From Owenia fusiformis (taxonomy: Eukaryota > Annelida > Polychaeta > Sabellida > Oweniidae): a stretch of DNA of 64,000 nt. The position numbers and the translations under genes were made by a program. Each line of letters opens with the position of its first letter. Within the stretch, counting starts at the first letter, position 1. Below, piece by piece: positions 32,776-42,265 of this stretch. The notes beneath the pieces were generated by a model that was not told the DNA's origin, searched no databases, and was given only the letters and a program-made list of their open reading frames with translations. The stretch lies in contig CAIIXF020000004.1 in NCBI GenBank assembly GCA_903813345.2, positions 7,585,525 through 7,649,524 of the forward strand, written 5' to 3'.

Positions 32776-35700
32776 TCCCAAAATATTTTCTTGGTGCTTG
32801 ATTTCTGGTCAGTTCTGTTAAGTTGTATGCCTTGGTTGCATAATCCTTTATAAAATGGGGATAGTAGCCTGTCATACCTAAATAGGTCTTCAGTAACTCT
32901 TTTGTTTCTGGCTTGTTAAAATTCTTGATTGTATCTATGGCACTTGGCTTCAGTGAAACAACACCTTTTCCTACCATATGGCCACAATATACTACTTCTT
33001 GAAATGCAAACTGGCACTTTGAAGGCTTTGCAGTAAGATTATTCAGTCGTAGTCTGTTCAGCAGTTCTTCTACGTGCTTCATGTGATCTTCATAAGTCTC
33101 ACTATAGATGATTATGTCGTCGATGTAAGCTGCTACATGGTCTTCTAATCCTCTGATCATCTCATCAACCATTCTTTGGAAAGTGGCAGGAGCTCCATGT
33201 AAACCAAACGGCATTACAACAAATTGGTTGATTCCCCATGGTGTTCTGAATGCACACTTCTCTTTAGAATCATCTGTAAGAGGTATTTGCCAAAAGCCCC
33301 TACATAAATCGATCACAGTAATCCATTGTGCCTTATGCAATCTATCTAAAATGGCATCAATCCTTGGCATCATGTAAAGATCAAATCGGGAGACACTATT
33401 TAGATATCTAAAATCGATGCAAAAACGCATAGTATTATCTTTCTTTGGAATTAATACTATGTTAGAGATCCACTCACTTCTAGAGGGCTCTATGTATCCT
33501 TCCTTCAACATTGTATCTAATTCCTCTTTGACGACTTTCATCTGACTTTGAGGTATTCTATAGCTTGGCTGCTTGTCTACATTATGTTTTATCAGGCTTG
33601 TTCTTCCTGGCTTGTTTGAGAGAACATCACTAAAACCGCCTAATAGCTTCTTGATTTGTTTTGTCTGGTTAGTTGTCAACTCTGGATTGATATTACAATC
33701 AATAGTCACATTGACGTCAGAGCTAACTGTACTGTGTAGACTGTAGGTAGGAAGATTCATAATTTCCTCTACATCACTGTCTTCCTCATCAGTTGCCGCC
33801 ATAAAACAATAGTCTCTTCTGTCTAGGTACTTTCTCAGTAAGTTGACATGGTATATCTTCATCTTTCCATTGAAGAGCTCAATCTCATAATTGACTTTAC
33901 CATGTCTTCTTACTACTTTATAAGGGCCTTGCCACTGTGCTTCAAGTTTGTTTTCACTTGATGGTAGTAGGAGTAAAACATCATCTCCTGGTTTGAAGCT
34001 AATATTTCTACTCTTTTCATCGTAGTACTTCTTCTGGGTAACTTTTACTTGTTTTGCATTTTCTTCAGCAAGAATCTGTAAGTTGCTTAGCTTATCTCTC
34101 ATCTTGAGAACATAATCAACAACAGTCTGTGGGGTGTCTTCTCTAGCTGTCCACGTCTCTTTTAGAACATCTAATGGTCCTCGAACATCACGTCCGTAGA
34201 GCAATTCAAAGGGAGAAAATCCTGTAGATTCATTTGGTACTTCACGATATGCGAACAAAACATAGGGAAGGTAAACATCCCATAGTTTTGGTTCTACAAC
34301 AACAAACTTCTTCAGCATGTTAATCAAAGTACCATTGAACCTTTCAACTTGGCCATCTGTTTGTTGATGATATGGGGTACTCTTGATTCCTTTGACACCT
34401 AGAAGGCTGTACACCTCATTCAGTAACTTAGACATGAAGTTGGTTCCTTGATCACTTAAAATTTCCTTTACAATGCCGACTCTTGAAAACAGTATCATCA
34501 ATTCATTGGCGATTTTCTTGGCATCTGTACTTCTAAGTGGGACTGCCTCTGGATAACGTGTTCCATAGTCTCCTATACAAAGAATAAATCTGTTTCCTTT
34601 TGTAGAGCGAGGAAGAGGTCCTACTATGTCCATACCTATCTTTGTAAATGGTTCTTTTACAACAGGCAGAGGGATCAAAGGCGCTCTGTCAACAACTCTC
34701 ATTCTCGCTGTATGTTGGCAGATATCACAAGATTTACAAAACTGCTTTATGTCCTTGTAGATACCAGGCCAGAAAAATCTCCTCAATATCCTGTCTGTTG
34801 TCTTCTTTATTCCTAGGTGCCCTGATAGAGGTATGTCATGTGCCAATTGTAGTATCTTTTTCTTACAACTTCTAGGAAGCACAATTTGCTCAACATACTC
34901 GTTAAGGGGATTCTTAGTAACTCTGATCAGAAGTCCATCTTTCATAATAAAGTATGGAGTTTCTCGCACTTCTTCAGTCGAGATAAGTAGCTTCATTCGC
35001 ACATCTCTTAGACTTGGGTCGTTGCTTTGCAATTCTTTTAGGTCCTCTGGACTGACTGCATCAAGTTCACATTCCTTGTTTAGATTGACATTTGCATGTT
35101 TCCGTTTGGTTGCCCTTCTTTGTGATTTGGTTTTGTACAGCTTGTCACTTGACTTGGGTAGAAACACTGTCTCATCAAATGAAAAAGGAAATGTGACATC
35201 ATCTTTGGTTTGATATTCATTCTGTGTCACATTGTGTACTACAGCTGTGGGTGTATGCCCACGAATATCATCTTTGAGTTTACACTTGCCTACTATGTTG
35301 ATGTCATCTTCTTCAGAAATATTCTCATCATCTTCAATGAGAACATCATCTTCTGGATCATTCTCCTCTACTTCAGAGAAAATTGCATCTCTAGGGATAT
35401 TCCCATCATCTTCAGTGAGAAAATCATCTTCTTTTGGATTGTCCTCATCATCTTCGGTCAGAACTTCCTCTTCTTTTGAATTGTCCTCATCACCTTCAGT
35501 GAGAACATCATCTTGTTTTAGATAATCCTCATCTTCTTTTATGAGAACATCATCTTCTTTTGGATAATCCTCATCTTCTTTAATGAGAACATCATCTTCT
35601 TGAACATCATTTTCTTCATGCTGTCCAACTAACTTGACTCCTGAATTCTCAACTTCATGTTTCTCATCTGCGTCATCTCTCAACTGTTGCTTCCATTGTT

Positions 35701-35839
35701 GCCTCGTTGTAACATATGTAGGCACAGGGTTGATCTTTTTGTATATGTACTTATTCATTTTATCCCTGTCTAATCTTTTCAATATGTCTTGACCAAGTAA
35801 GACAGGTGTAGGGACTGAATCAGAAACGACTGCTTTCAC
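32684..35839 (-). CDS. Gmr1-type pol: protease end, integrase, reverse transcriptase
   Basis: 1051 codons from a GTG just after an in-frame TAA; it is not a true start. The end of the protease (VPTPVLLGQDIL) comes first. An acidic repeat follows (~78-180, units like EDDVLIKEDEDYPK). Then comes integrase: zinc-binding H334/H341/C371/C374, and catalytic D404 (GMDIVGPL), D463 (LSDQGTNF) and E499 (QVERFNG) with 35 residues between the last two. A GPY/F module (QWQGPYKVVRRHGK, ~636-649) ends the integrase. Reverse transcriptase follows: SEWISNIVLIPKK, D844 in VIDLCRGFWQIPL, FGLHGAPATFQRM and YIDDIIIYS (~905-913). The last ~25 residues are out of frame. Integrase upstream of reverse transcriptase defines the Gmr1 type. 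Confidence 0.88.
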   Translation of the reverse strand: MKAVVSDSVPTPVLLGQDILKRLDRDKMNKYIYKKINPVPTYVTTRQQWKQQLRDDADEKHEVENSGVKLVGQHEENDVQEDDVLIKEDEDYPKEDDVLIKEDEDYLKQDDVLTEGDEDNSKEEEVLTEDDEDNPKEDDFLTEDDGNIPRDAIFSEVEENDPEDDVLIEDDENISEEDDINIVGKCKLKDDIRGHTPTAVVHNVTQNEYQTKDDVTFPFSFDETVFLPKSSDKLYKTKSQRRATKRKHANVNLNKECELDAVSPEDLKELQSNDPSLRDVRMKLLISTEEVRETPYFIMKDGLLIRVTKNPLNEYVEQIVLPRSCKKKILQLAHDIPLSGHLGIKKTTDRILRRFFWPGIYKDIKQFCKSCDICQHTARMRVVDRAPLIPLPVVKEPFTKIGMDIVGPLPRSTKGNRFILCIGDYGTRYPEAVPLRSTDAKKIANELMILFSRVGIVKEILSDQGTNFMSKLLNEVYSLLGVKGIKSTPYHQQTDGQVERFNGTLINMLKKFVVVEPKLWDVYLPYVLFAYREVPNESTGFSPFELLYGRDVRGPLDVLKETWTAREDTPQTVVDYVLKMRDKLSNLQILAEENAKQVKVTQKKYYDEKSRNISFKPGDDVLLLLPSSENKLEAQWQGPYKVVRRHGKVNYEIELFNGKMKIYHVNLLRKYLDRRDYCFMAATDEEDSDVEEIMNLPTYSLHSTVSSDVNVTIDCNINPELTTNQTKQIKKLLGGFSDVLSNKPGRTSLIKHNVDKQPSYRIPQSQMKVVKEELDTMLKEGYIEPSRSEWISNIVLIPKKDNTMRFCIDFRYLNSVSRFDLYMMPRIDAILDRLHKAQWITVIDLCRGFWQIPLTDDSKEKCAFRTPWGINQFVVMPFGLHGAPATFQRMVDEMIRGLEDHVAAYIDDIIIYSETYEDHMKHVEELLNRLRLNNLTAKPSKCQFAFQEVVYCGHMVGKGVVSLKPSAIDTIKNFNKPETKELLKTYLGMTGYYPHFIKDYATKAYNLTELTRNQAPRKYFGKISRMKLSTNSKNTFANTQYFEAQILTYSF

Positions 35840-36610
35840 TTAATATACATCATCACCAATGGCGAACTTTACTTTTGTAGTCGGGTAAGATTCCTGGTCC
35901 CCATGAACACATGTCATCATGACCTTGTCATTTGTTAAAATGTCCTCAGGTTGTACCAAATCTTTGTGAATGATGGTCTTGCAGCTTCCTGTATCAATCA
36001 ATAAGGTCACTTCTTTATCATTCAGCATCCCTTGAACTGTCCCATCATCACTGTTGCTGTATTGAGAGAATATGTCAGATTTTGCCTTGCAAAGGAAAGA
36101 TTGTTTGCCTTGTCTACGGCACCGGCTCGTGACATGACCAAACATATTACAATTTTCACATTTCAAGGACATATCTGTGCTACAATTTGAGATCACGTGC
36201 CCCAAATTGTTGCATTTTGTACATTTCATTATCTCTTTCCCACTCTGGCACGAAGCCGAATGGTGGCCCCGGACTCCACATTTGAAGCACCGTGACGTGT
36301 CCTTGACTTTCTTGTAGTAGTCTTCTTTTGATTCACTTGTATCAGATGGTTTTTCTTCATCATCTTTGTTCTTCTTTGGGTTGGTTTTGTTTCCAAACTT
36401 TTTGAACTTTGACTTGGCTTCTGCTTTTTCTACATCTTCCTTCTGAGATTTTCTTGCTTCAATGTAATTGTCAGCTAAGTGCACAACTTCATCAGTTGTT
36501 TTTGAGTCATGCTGTCTGACCCAAATTTGCACATCACTGGGGAAGGTGCTAATTAACTGCTCCTTGACGATAAGATCCTTGAGTTGATCTCTACAGCATC
36601 CTTCGACCAT
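35840..36610 (-). CDS. Gmr1-type gag C-terminus (zinc knuckles) and protease N-terminus
   Basis: 256 codons. After the end of the capsid region (LKDLIVKEQLISTF) and a basic linker there are three CCHC knuckles: CFKCGVRGHHSASC, CTKCNNLGHVISNC and CENCNMFGHVTSRC. An aspartic protease follows with LLIDTGSCKTII. A single TAA (35840-35842) ends it in the middle of the protease, and the same frame continues as pol on the other side. This looks like one nonsense change, because a stop here would cut the protease. The beginning of gag is in another frame. Confidence 0.85.
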   Translation of the reverse strand: MVEGCCRDQLKDLIVKEQLISTFPSDVQIWVRQHDSKTTDEVVHLADNYIEARKSQKEDVEKAEAKSKFKKFGNKTNPKKNKDDEEKPSDTSESKEDYYKKVKDTSRCFKCGVRGHHSASCQSGKEIMKCTKCNNLGHVISNCSTDMSLKCENCNMFGHVTSRCRRQGKQSFLCKAKSDIFSQYSNSDDGTVQGMLNDKEVTLLIDTGSCKTIIHKDLVQPEDILTNDKVMMTCVHGDQESYPTTKVKFAIGDDVY

Positions 36611-37275
36611 TTGTCAAAAGCATCAGTCAGTCTAATTGCGAAGGGCTTAATTCCTTCATCATTAGATCTGTGAAGATTCCTAAAACGAGTTCTGTAAGAT
36701 TCTTGATTAATCGCATATCTCTTCAGGATAGTTTCTTTGACTGTGTCATAATCTATGGCATCAACAGCATTCAAACTGACATAAGCAGCCTGTGCTTTTC
36801 CTGATAAAGATGGTGCTAATTTCAGTGTCCAATGCTCCTTCTTCCAGTTGCACATCTTTGCAGTTCTCTCAAACACAGTCAAAAAATCCTCGATGTCATC
36901 ACCATCTTTCAGTTTCGTTATGTAGGGATCCTTGGGGCGCTTTTCTTCTTGTTTCTTTTCATGACGAATTTCTTCAATGAGTCGCCTATTTTCCTCACGG
37001 TATTCTTGCTGTTCCCTAACTCTTCTTTCTTCTAGCTGCATACGGGAATGTTCCATTTTGTCAAACATCTCCATCATGAAACGCATCATCATTGTACTAT
37101 CACCTCCTTGTTGTGGACCAAATTCAGGATCCCTTTGTGTTGGCTTAGTTTCAACGCCTTGGTCAAAGTCATCATAGTACTGATCATCATCAACTTGAGT
37201 AGGTTTACTGTTATCTTTAGATTCAGCCATACCTGTTTTCTTTCTGTCTTCAGCTTTTGTTGATCTTGTATCCAT
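36553..37275 (-). CDS. Gmr1-type gag N-terminus
   Basis: 240 codons from the ATG at 37275. A charged N-terminus precedes a retrotransposon gag capsid region: DPYITKLKDGDDIEDFLTVF, then WTLKLAPSLSGKAQAAYVSL and YRTRFRNLHRSNDEG. The frame is lost around 36600, where the other frame continues the capsid into the zinc-knuckle ORF. Gag would form the particle that holds the RNA. Confidence 0.82.
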   Translation of the reverse strand: MDTRSTKAEDRKKTGMAESKDNSKPTQVDDDQYYDDFDQGVETKPTQRDPEFGPQQGGDSTMMMRFMMEMFDKMEHSRMQLEERRVREQQEYREENRRLIEEIRHEKKQEEKRPKDPYITKLKDGDDIEDFLTVFERTAKMCNWKKEHWTLKLAPSLSGKAQAAYVSLNAVDAIDYDTVKETILKRYAINQESYRTRFRNLHRSNDEGIKPFAIRLTDAFDKWSKDAVEINSRILSSRSS

Positions 37276-38521
37276 AACATTGAATATTAACTAATACACC
37301 ACACCAAACAATAACACAAGAACCATATAGATCTGTTTTAATTTATACAAAATCTGAATAGTACCTGATATATCATCACAGTGTCGTTACAATGTAACTT
37401 ACATTTCTATCTAACTTTATGCTAACTTGTAACTATATGTTAAAAGAAATGGCTTCCTATAAATCTAATATCTTAATAGAGAATTAACTGAATCCAGTAT
37501 TCTATATCTTGATTATGAGAATGTAACTTGCATTTCTATCTAACTTTATTCTAACTTGTAACTATATGTTAAACGATTATGAGAAGTTTCAAAACTAACT
37601 GTCTTAAAGCTTAAAACTGATATGCTATTGGTATAAATAACACAAGTTGTAGACTATGATGCTAAATCACTAATCACTAACTATAATTAATTATAATTCT
37701 TTAAAGGAATGTCAATCTTTCACTAAACTGTAGTAAATCATCTATTGCCAGGCCTTGTATCAATTACACTGGCCCTATTGGCAAGCCATACTTGTTTGCA
37801 AACAGACTGAGAGGTCAACTTGACCTTCTAAAATGGCAAAAAGTATTTTAAATTTGATAATGGCCTTCAATAACATAAACTCAGGCTACCTATTATGCTC
37901 TGCTTAGTGAGTGCGCCAAAAGTTGAAAAAAAGCATCTAAACTTGGCTAATTATAACTTCACAGTTCACACCTAACTAACTAACTGGGACACTTAAATCT
38001 AATAAACAGTGTTCAAAATCAATATATTGCACTGAATACAAAACCAATGTAAAATATACCATGTAAATAGCAAATTGTAACTTTGTAAAATTTCCTTTTT
38101 GAAACTTCAAGTTTTCCAATTTTTACTCCTGGATGCAACTTCAATGCATTTCCTTCATATCAAATCATGCTTACTATAGGGCACTGCTTTACTTTTAAGC
38201 TTTATGATTGCCACTGTATATGATTGATATTTGACTTTTGCTTTCCTTATTTTGGTTATCTTGAAACCTCAATATTTTGCCAATGAAGCTCACTTATTCA
38301 ATTTGGCTTTTATCTCTAGATTTGCTTTTCTTTACCACTTTGGTTTTATCTTATATCTTATAACTTGAGTTGACTGGCCAATGTTCACTTTTCTGTATTG
38401 AGATGCAGATATTTTTGCATGGGCTTCTTGCCTTCATCAAAATGTCAGAATCCTTGAGCACAAAGTAATGTAACTATATTACCTCTCCTGAAGCGCTTGT
38501 TCTTTCTTCGCCGCCACCATG
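37276..38521 (-). other. Leader of the Gmr1-type element with primer-binding site
   Basis: 1.25 kb of non-coding AT-rich leader. At the LTR junction, minus strand TGGTGGCGGCGAAGAAAG (38502-38519) starts with TGG two bases inside the LTR end, as a tRNA-primer site should. The primer tRNA was not identified. A ~50-bp direct duplication (TTACATTTCTATCTAACTTT...) occurs at about 37398 and 37525. Confidence 0.65.
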
Positions 38522-38758
38522 TGAATATGTTACTTACTACTATATCTATCGGTTATTGTCGCTACTGTCCTTTAGTTCTTTCGATATCTTTATTTCCTTT
38601 CTCTGCTTCTAGTTATTTCATGTCTCATATATGGCCACTTCTTGTCAACTGACTTTTCTGGGTAAAAACTGGCATGCCATCTATCTTCAATCTACTTTTA
38701 ATGTTATTGTTAGCATGCCATCTATATTTCAATTCACTTTTAATCTTACTATATCACA
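38522..38758 (-). repeat. 5' LTR of the Gmr1-type element
   Basis: 237 bp, TGAATATG...ATATCACA on the + strand. The flank AATGGTT (38759-38765) matches the seven bases before the other LTR (24540-24546). Confidence 0.9.
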
Positions 38759-39408
38759 AATGGTTTCTAGTGGAAATAATAAAGATAATCGTGAAAATCA
38801 ATTGTTTCAATTTGTGGGGAACCACAGGGGATTTCTGCAATATTGTATGTTTTGATCTTCCATTTCGATTGCGGCATTTTCCGGAATATATTGGAACCAA
38901 TCAAAATCCATGTCTCATTCCGGAAACCCTGTTAATCTTCGGTAGTCATGATAGCCAATCAGATTTGTGGATATAAATATACCTGGATCATTGCTCCCCG
39001 TATATCAATGTAGTGAGTTTGAAAATCTTGATGAAAATCATGTTTCACCGCTACTGTGCTGCAGTAAAAGTTATCTTGAAGCAGTTTATAATTCTTGCGT
39101 CCTAGGGACGTAAGTTGATTTTGATTTTTACGTCCAACCTTCTGAAATTTCCGTAAAAATGGCAAAAAAACGGCGTCAACGCGAACACTGTAACATGTAT
39201 AGATGGCATGGACACAAAATTGTACTAATATCTTGATAAAAATGAAAATGAGAATTGAGAATAGAAATAAATATCCCCGTGTGATTTACTTTTGTGTATG
39301 GGTAATGGGTGCATCCCTGCTGATTGATCATCAAACCTCGATTTGTGTAAAAAATGATATGGATCCAACCATATATCAACTTGACCCCACTGGACTTGAC
39401 TCAATCCT
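38759..39408. other. Right half of an older interrupted repeat and intronic sequence
   Basis: TCTAGTGGAAATAATAAAGATAATCG continues the repeat broken by the LTR element; its relative at 48830-48860 is uninterrupted. 39095-39195 contains GCGTCCTAGGGACG and CGCGAACACTG, related in reverse to 8180-8260. Confidence 0.5.
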
Positions 39409-39631
39409 CACACTGGAATAGCCTGACAATGGTAAAGTCAGATACCGTTGTCACAAATGGCGGACATAACCATCGCTTTGGGATTTCATATGATACATCA
39501 TCACAGCAACTTAATACATGCACAGAGTTAGCGACAATAAAAACCCATGAAACGAGGACCAAGCGAGAGTTGAAGTCAGCCATTTGTGACAACGGTATCT
39601 GACTTTACCGTTGTCAGGCTATTCCGGTGTG
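39409..39631. mobile_element. Fold-back MITE ending 26 bp before VWA8 exon 9
   Basis: The ends are CACACTGGAATAGCCTGAC and its complement. The arms extend through GTCAGATACCGTTGTCACAA for about 60 bp. The flanks ATCCT / ATTCT may be a 5-bp target duplication with one change. A longer copy is at 47581-48077. Confidence 0.8.
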
Positions 39632-39657
39632 ATTCTAATGCTTATTTTATTTTCCAG

Positions 39658-39729
39658 GTGCCTGATGCAGTTAACTTGAGTCCTATATTAGAATTGACCA
39701 ATAAGCTCAGAGCCTCACATGATACCACT
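39658..39729 (+). CDS. VWA8: VWA8 exon 9 of window
   Basis: 24 codons in phase 0 between TTTTCCAG and GTAAGT: VPDAVNLSPILELTNKL, then RASHDTT. It continues directly from exon 8 despite the 31.7-kb intron. The branch point must lie very close to, or within, the MITE ending at 39631. Confidence 0.88.
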
Positions 39730-40242
39730 GTAAGTAATTATATTAATCACTTATCTAAAGTGGTAATTTTGTAAATTTAAAATCTACTTTTCGCCAGTAA
39801 CACTATCAAATTTGAAAATAAAGTACTTATTTTAGGTAAAATTGCATCAATGGTGAAGCAGGTGATTCTTTTTGAGATATATAAGTGTGTGGGGGTGGTA
39901 GCATTTCACGTCTCAAGATACATGCTTATGTTAAACACTCTCAACGGTTTAACCTTGAAAGTGAAACTAAATGAGCCATTTGTTACAATAATACACATGT
40001 ACAGTAATGCTAGGAAATAACATTTGCAGGGGCTTCACTAGAATTTCTCACAACAGGCTAAATTAATGAAAACAACAGGCAAAATTACTGGAAACCATGA
40101 ATTTAACATGGAAAAGTTGAAACTTCCCTAAAAACAATAGGCGATTTTTGTGAAAACGACCAGTGAAAATCGCCTGTTGAATGCTGCTATGAAACCCCTG
40201 ATATGACTCAGTACAGTATATTTTACCTTGATATGTGTTTAG

Positions 40243-40358
40243 GTCCAGTCAATAGCTTCCTCCCTCTCCACTCGCCAGCTGGTTAGAATCGCCCATCGTC
40301 TCGCAAAATACCCAGAATCCAACTTTTATGACATCATCCACAAAGCTTGTCTTTCAAG
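40243..40358 (+). CDS. VWA8: VWA8 exon 10 of window
   Basis: 38 codons plus 2 nt, between TGTTTAG and GTTAGT. It contains VQSIASSLSTRQLVRIAHRL and HKACLSR. The SLSTRQLxRI stretch is strongly conserved in VWA8. Confidence 0.92.
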
Positions 40359-40777
40359 GTTAGTAACGCAACTTTCCAGTCTTTAGACGTCATATTTCTT
40401 GCCTCAGGTTGTGTGATTTGAATCGTAGATACATCAGATGTATTTCAGAGAAAGAATATTTTCATTAAGTCATGACTTCAAGTTGCAAGTTGAAAATAAA
40501 TTGACAGCTCCATGTATTCTTTGGATAGAAAAGATTATGCCATTAAGGAATCGTTCATTTCCATATGATGAATCATAGGATCATATACATCATATTTTCA
40601 CAGTGCACAGTGACATCTATGAACTAATTTGGAAAATATTTGTCATAAAGTCTCATGTCCCTTCTTTTGGTGATATGTTTTCGTTATAAAGAATATGGTA
40701 TATTTCTTATTTAAAGCAACTATGCAAACCAAAATTCAAAGTCTACAGTTTTATGATGCTGTATTTATGTGTCACAG

Positions 40778-40887
40778 ATTTCTACCTCGCATGGCTAAAC
40801 AGTCCCTTGACCAAGTCATGGAAGATGTAGGGATCACCAAGGTAACAGAGACCAGAACAGTAGACAACCTTGAGAAATCCATCACAT
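40778..40887 (+). CDS. VWA8: VWA8 exon 11 of window
   Basis: 1 nt completing Arg, 36 codons, then 1 nt, between GTCACAG and GTGAGT. It reads FLPRMAKQSLDQVMEDVGI and ends NLEKSIT with a split Cys codon. The codon phases fit both neighbours. Confidence 0.9.
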
Positions 40888-41060
40888 GTGAGTTGAAAGG
40901 TTTTTTGCTGCTTTATCTACAGTACAGTAGTTTAAAACCTTCGCATCACTAAGTTGTTGAAGACTGAAGATGTTTAATATATTTTTACCATCAAGAAATG
41001 ATGACATATTAGTTTTAGTTATAGCCACCTGACAAGAATTCAGTGTTCAGCTACAGTATT

Positions 41061-41276
41061 CAGGCCCATAGCCAGGATTTGCCAAGGGAGGTTCAGTTTT
41101 TAAAAATGTCCAGGGGAGGTTCATATTTGACAATTTTAGTCCAAATATGGCTAAAATCACTTGAGAAGTGCTCAAAATGGTGAAAAACTGCATGATTTTG
41201 AAAGAATTTTTGGCCTAGGGGGGTTCGCCCGAACCCTGGGAACCCCCCCCCCCCCCCCCTCCTGGCTACGGGCCTG
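41061..41276. mobile_element. MITE of the CAGGCCCGTAGCCAGG family in VWA8 intron 11
   Basis: CAGGCCCATAGCCAGG on the left, CCTGGCTACGGGCCTG on the right, with GTATT on both flanks (41056-41060 and 41277-41281). It contains an 18-base poly-C run and ends 82 bp before exon 12. Confidence 0.85.
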
Positions 41277-41358
41277 GTATTTGTAACAATTGTAACACTT
41301 TTGTGATATTCTTTTGTGACTACCTACATTCATATAAATTCAATTCATATTCTATCAG

Positions 41359-41465
41359 GTGAAATCAAAGAGGGAATACTGAGGATTGGGACCACAGAGG
41401 TAGCTGTACATAATCCAGAAACAAAGATGAAAGTCCCTGATGTCTTGTTCTATGAGAATGCACAG
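41359..41465 (+). CDS. VWA8: VWA8 exon 12 of window
   Basis: 2 nt completing Cys, then 35 codons to phase 0, between TCTATCAG and GTGAGC. It reads EIKEGILRIGTTEVAV and ends MKVPDVLFYENAQ, the segment just before the last ATPase module. A 21.3-kb intron follows. Confidence 0.92.
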
Positions 41466-42265
41466 GTGAGCAAACTAATTGTAGATTCACCTTCAAATAT
41501 AGTACCCCACATTCAAATTTGAGAATAATGTTTTTCTCATATTTTAACTCATTTTTTATTTAGAAGAAAAAGACCCCAAAAGTGGAATAACAGTATATGT
41601 ACATGTATTTAAGAATTATTACATGGAATACTATTATTAACCCATGTTGACATGCGTAAATGTGGAAAAAATTACTCTCAAATTTGTGTTGGGTACTAAT
41701 ACCTCATTCCAAACACATTTGCCTAAACAGGGGTGAATCCATGATTTTGAAAGTAGCATATGCTGTTCAACAAGATCATTTCTTTTAATGGTGATTTATG
41801 TATTTTTGGGGGACACATATTTTGTTGTACTTTAATCACTGGTAGCTTACTTCAGATTACATCAGCTAATGATGTCATATTTTGCAGTAAGAAATTCAGG
41901 ATACCAGAATTCCTCGATATTTCAATCAAACATGAAATGTTTTAAAAGTTATACCAAGTAACATTTATTATTTACTGACATAATGACATACAGACTTTGT
42001 TATCTTTGAGAAATTAACTTTTCCAAAGGGGAAATCAGAAGTCATATATTAACCCACAAGTCTCGAAGGAGACGGATTGTGTCAATGTGTAACTTTGAGG
42101 CATGGGCTTTTAAGCTTGAAAGCCCATGTTTGAGGTAACTTTGAACTTTTTTATTTATTTTTTATTTTATTTACTAAAATCATATACACATATTTACAAA
42201 ACAATGATAAAGACACCCCAGGGGTGTATGACTTGTGGCTTATTCTTCCTGAAAAATAATTTCTC
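41466..42265. other. Intron 12, 3' flank of the GPCR
   Basis: Non-coding. A short palindrome CATGGGCTT...AAGCCCATG at 42102-42128 has relatives at 2293 and 58141. Confidence 0.45.

Larger units (their letters stand above)
24547..38758 (-). mobile_element. Gmr1-type Ty3/gypsy LTR retrotransposon, interrupted
   Basis: Short LTRs (TG...CA on both strands) lie at 24547-24789 and 38522-38758, flanked by AATGGTT on both outer sides. On the minus strand the order is 5' LTR, primer-binding site, leader, gag with three CCHC knuckles, protease, acidic repeat, integrase, reverse transcriptase, RNase H, polypurine tract, 3' LTR. Integrase before reverse transcriptase is the Gmr1-type order, the opposite of ordinary Ty3/gypsy. 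About 6.85 kb belongs to the element and 7.36 kb (25053-32414) is inserted later. Frame breaks in gag, protease and RNase H make it non-autonomous now. No envelope gene is seen. Confidence 0.88.
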
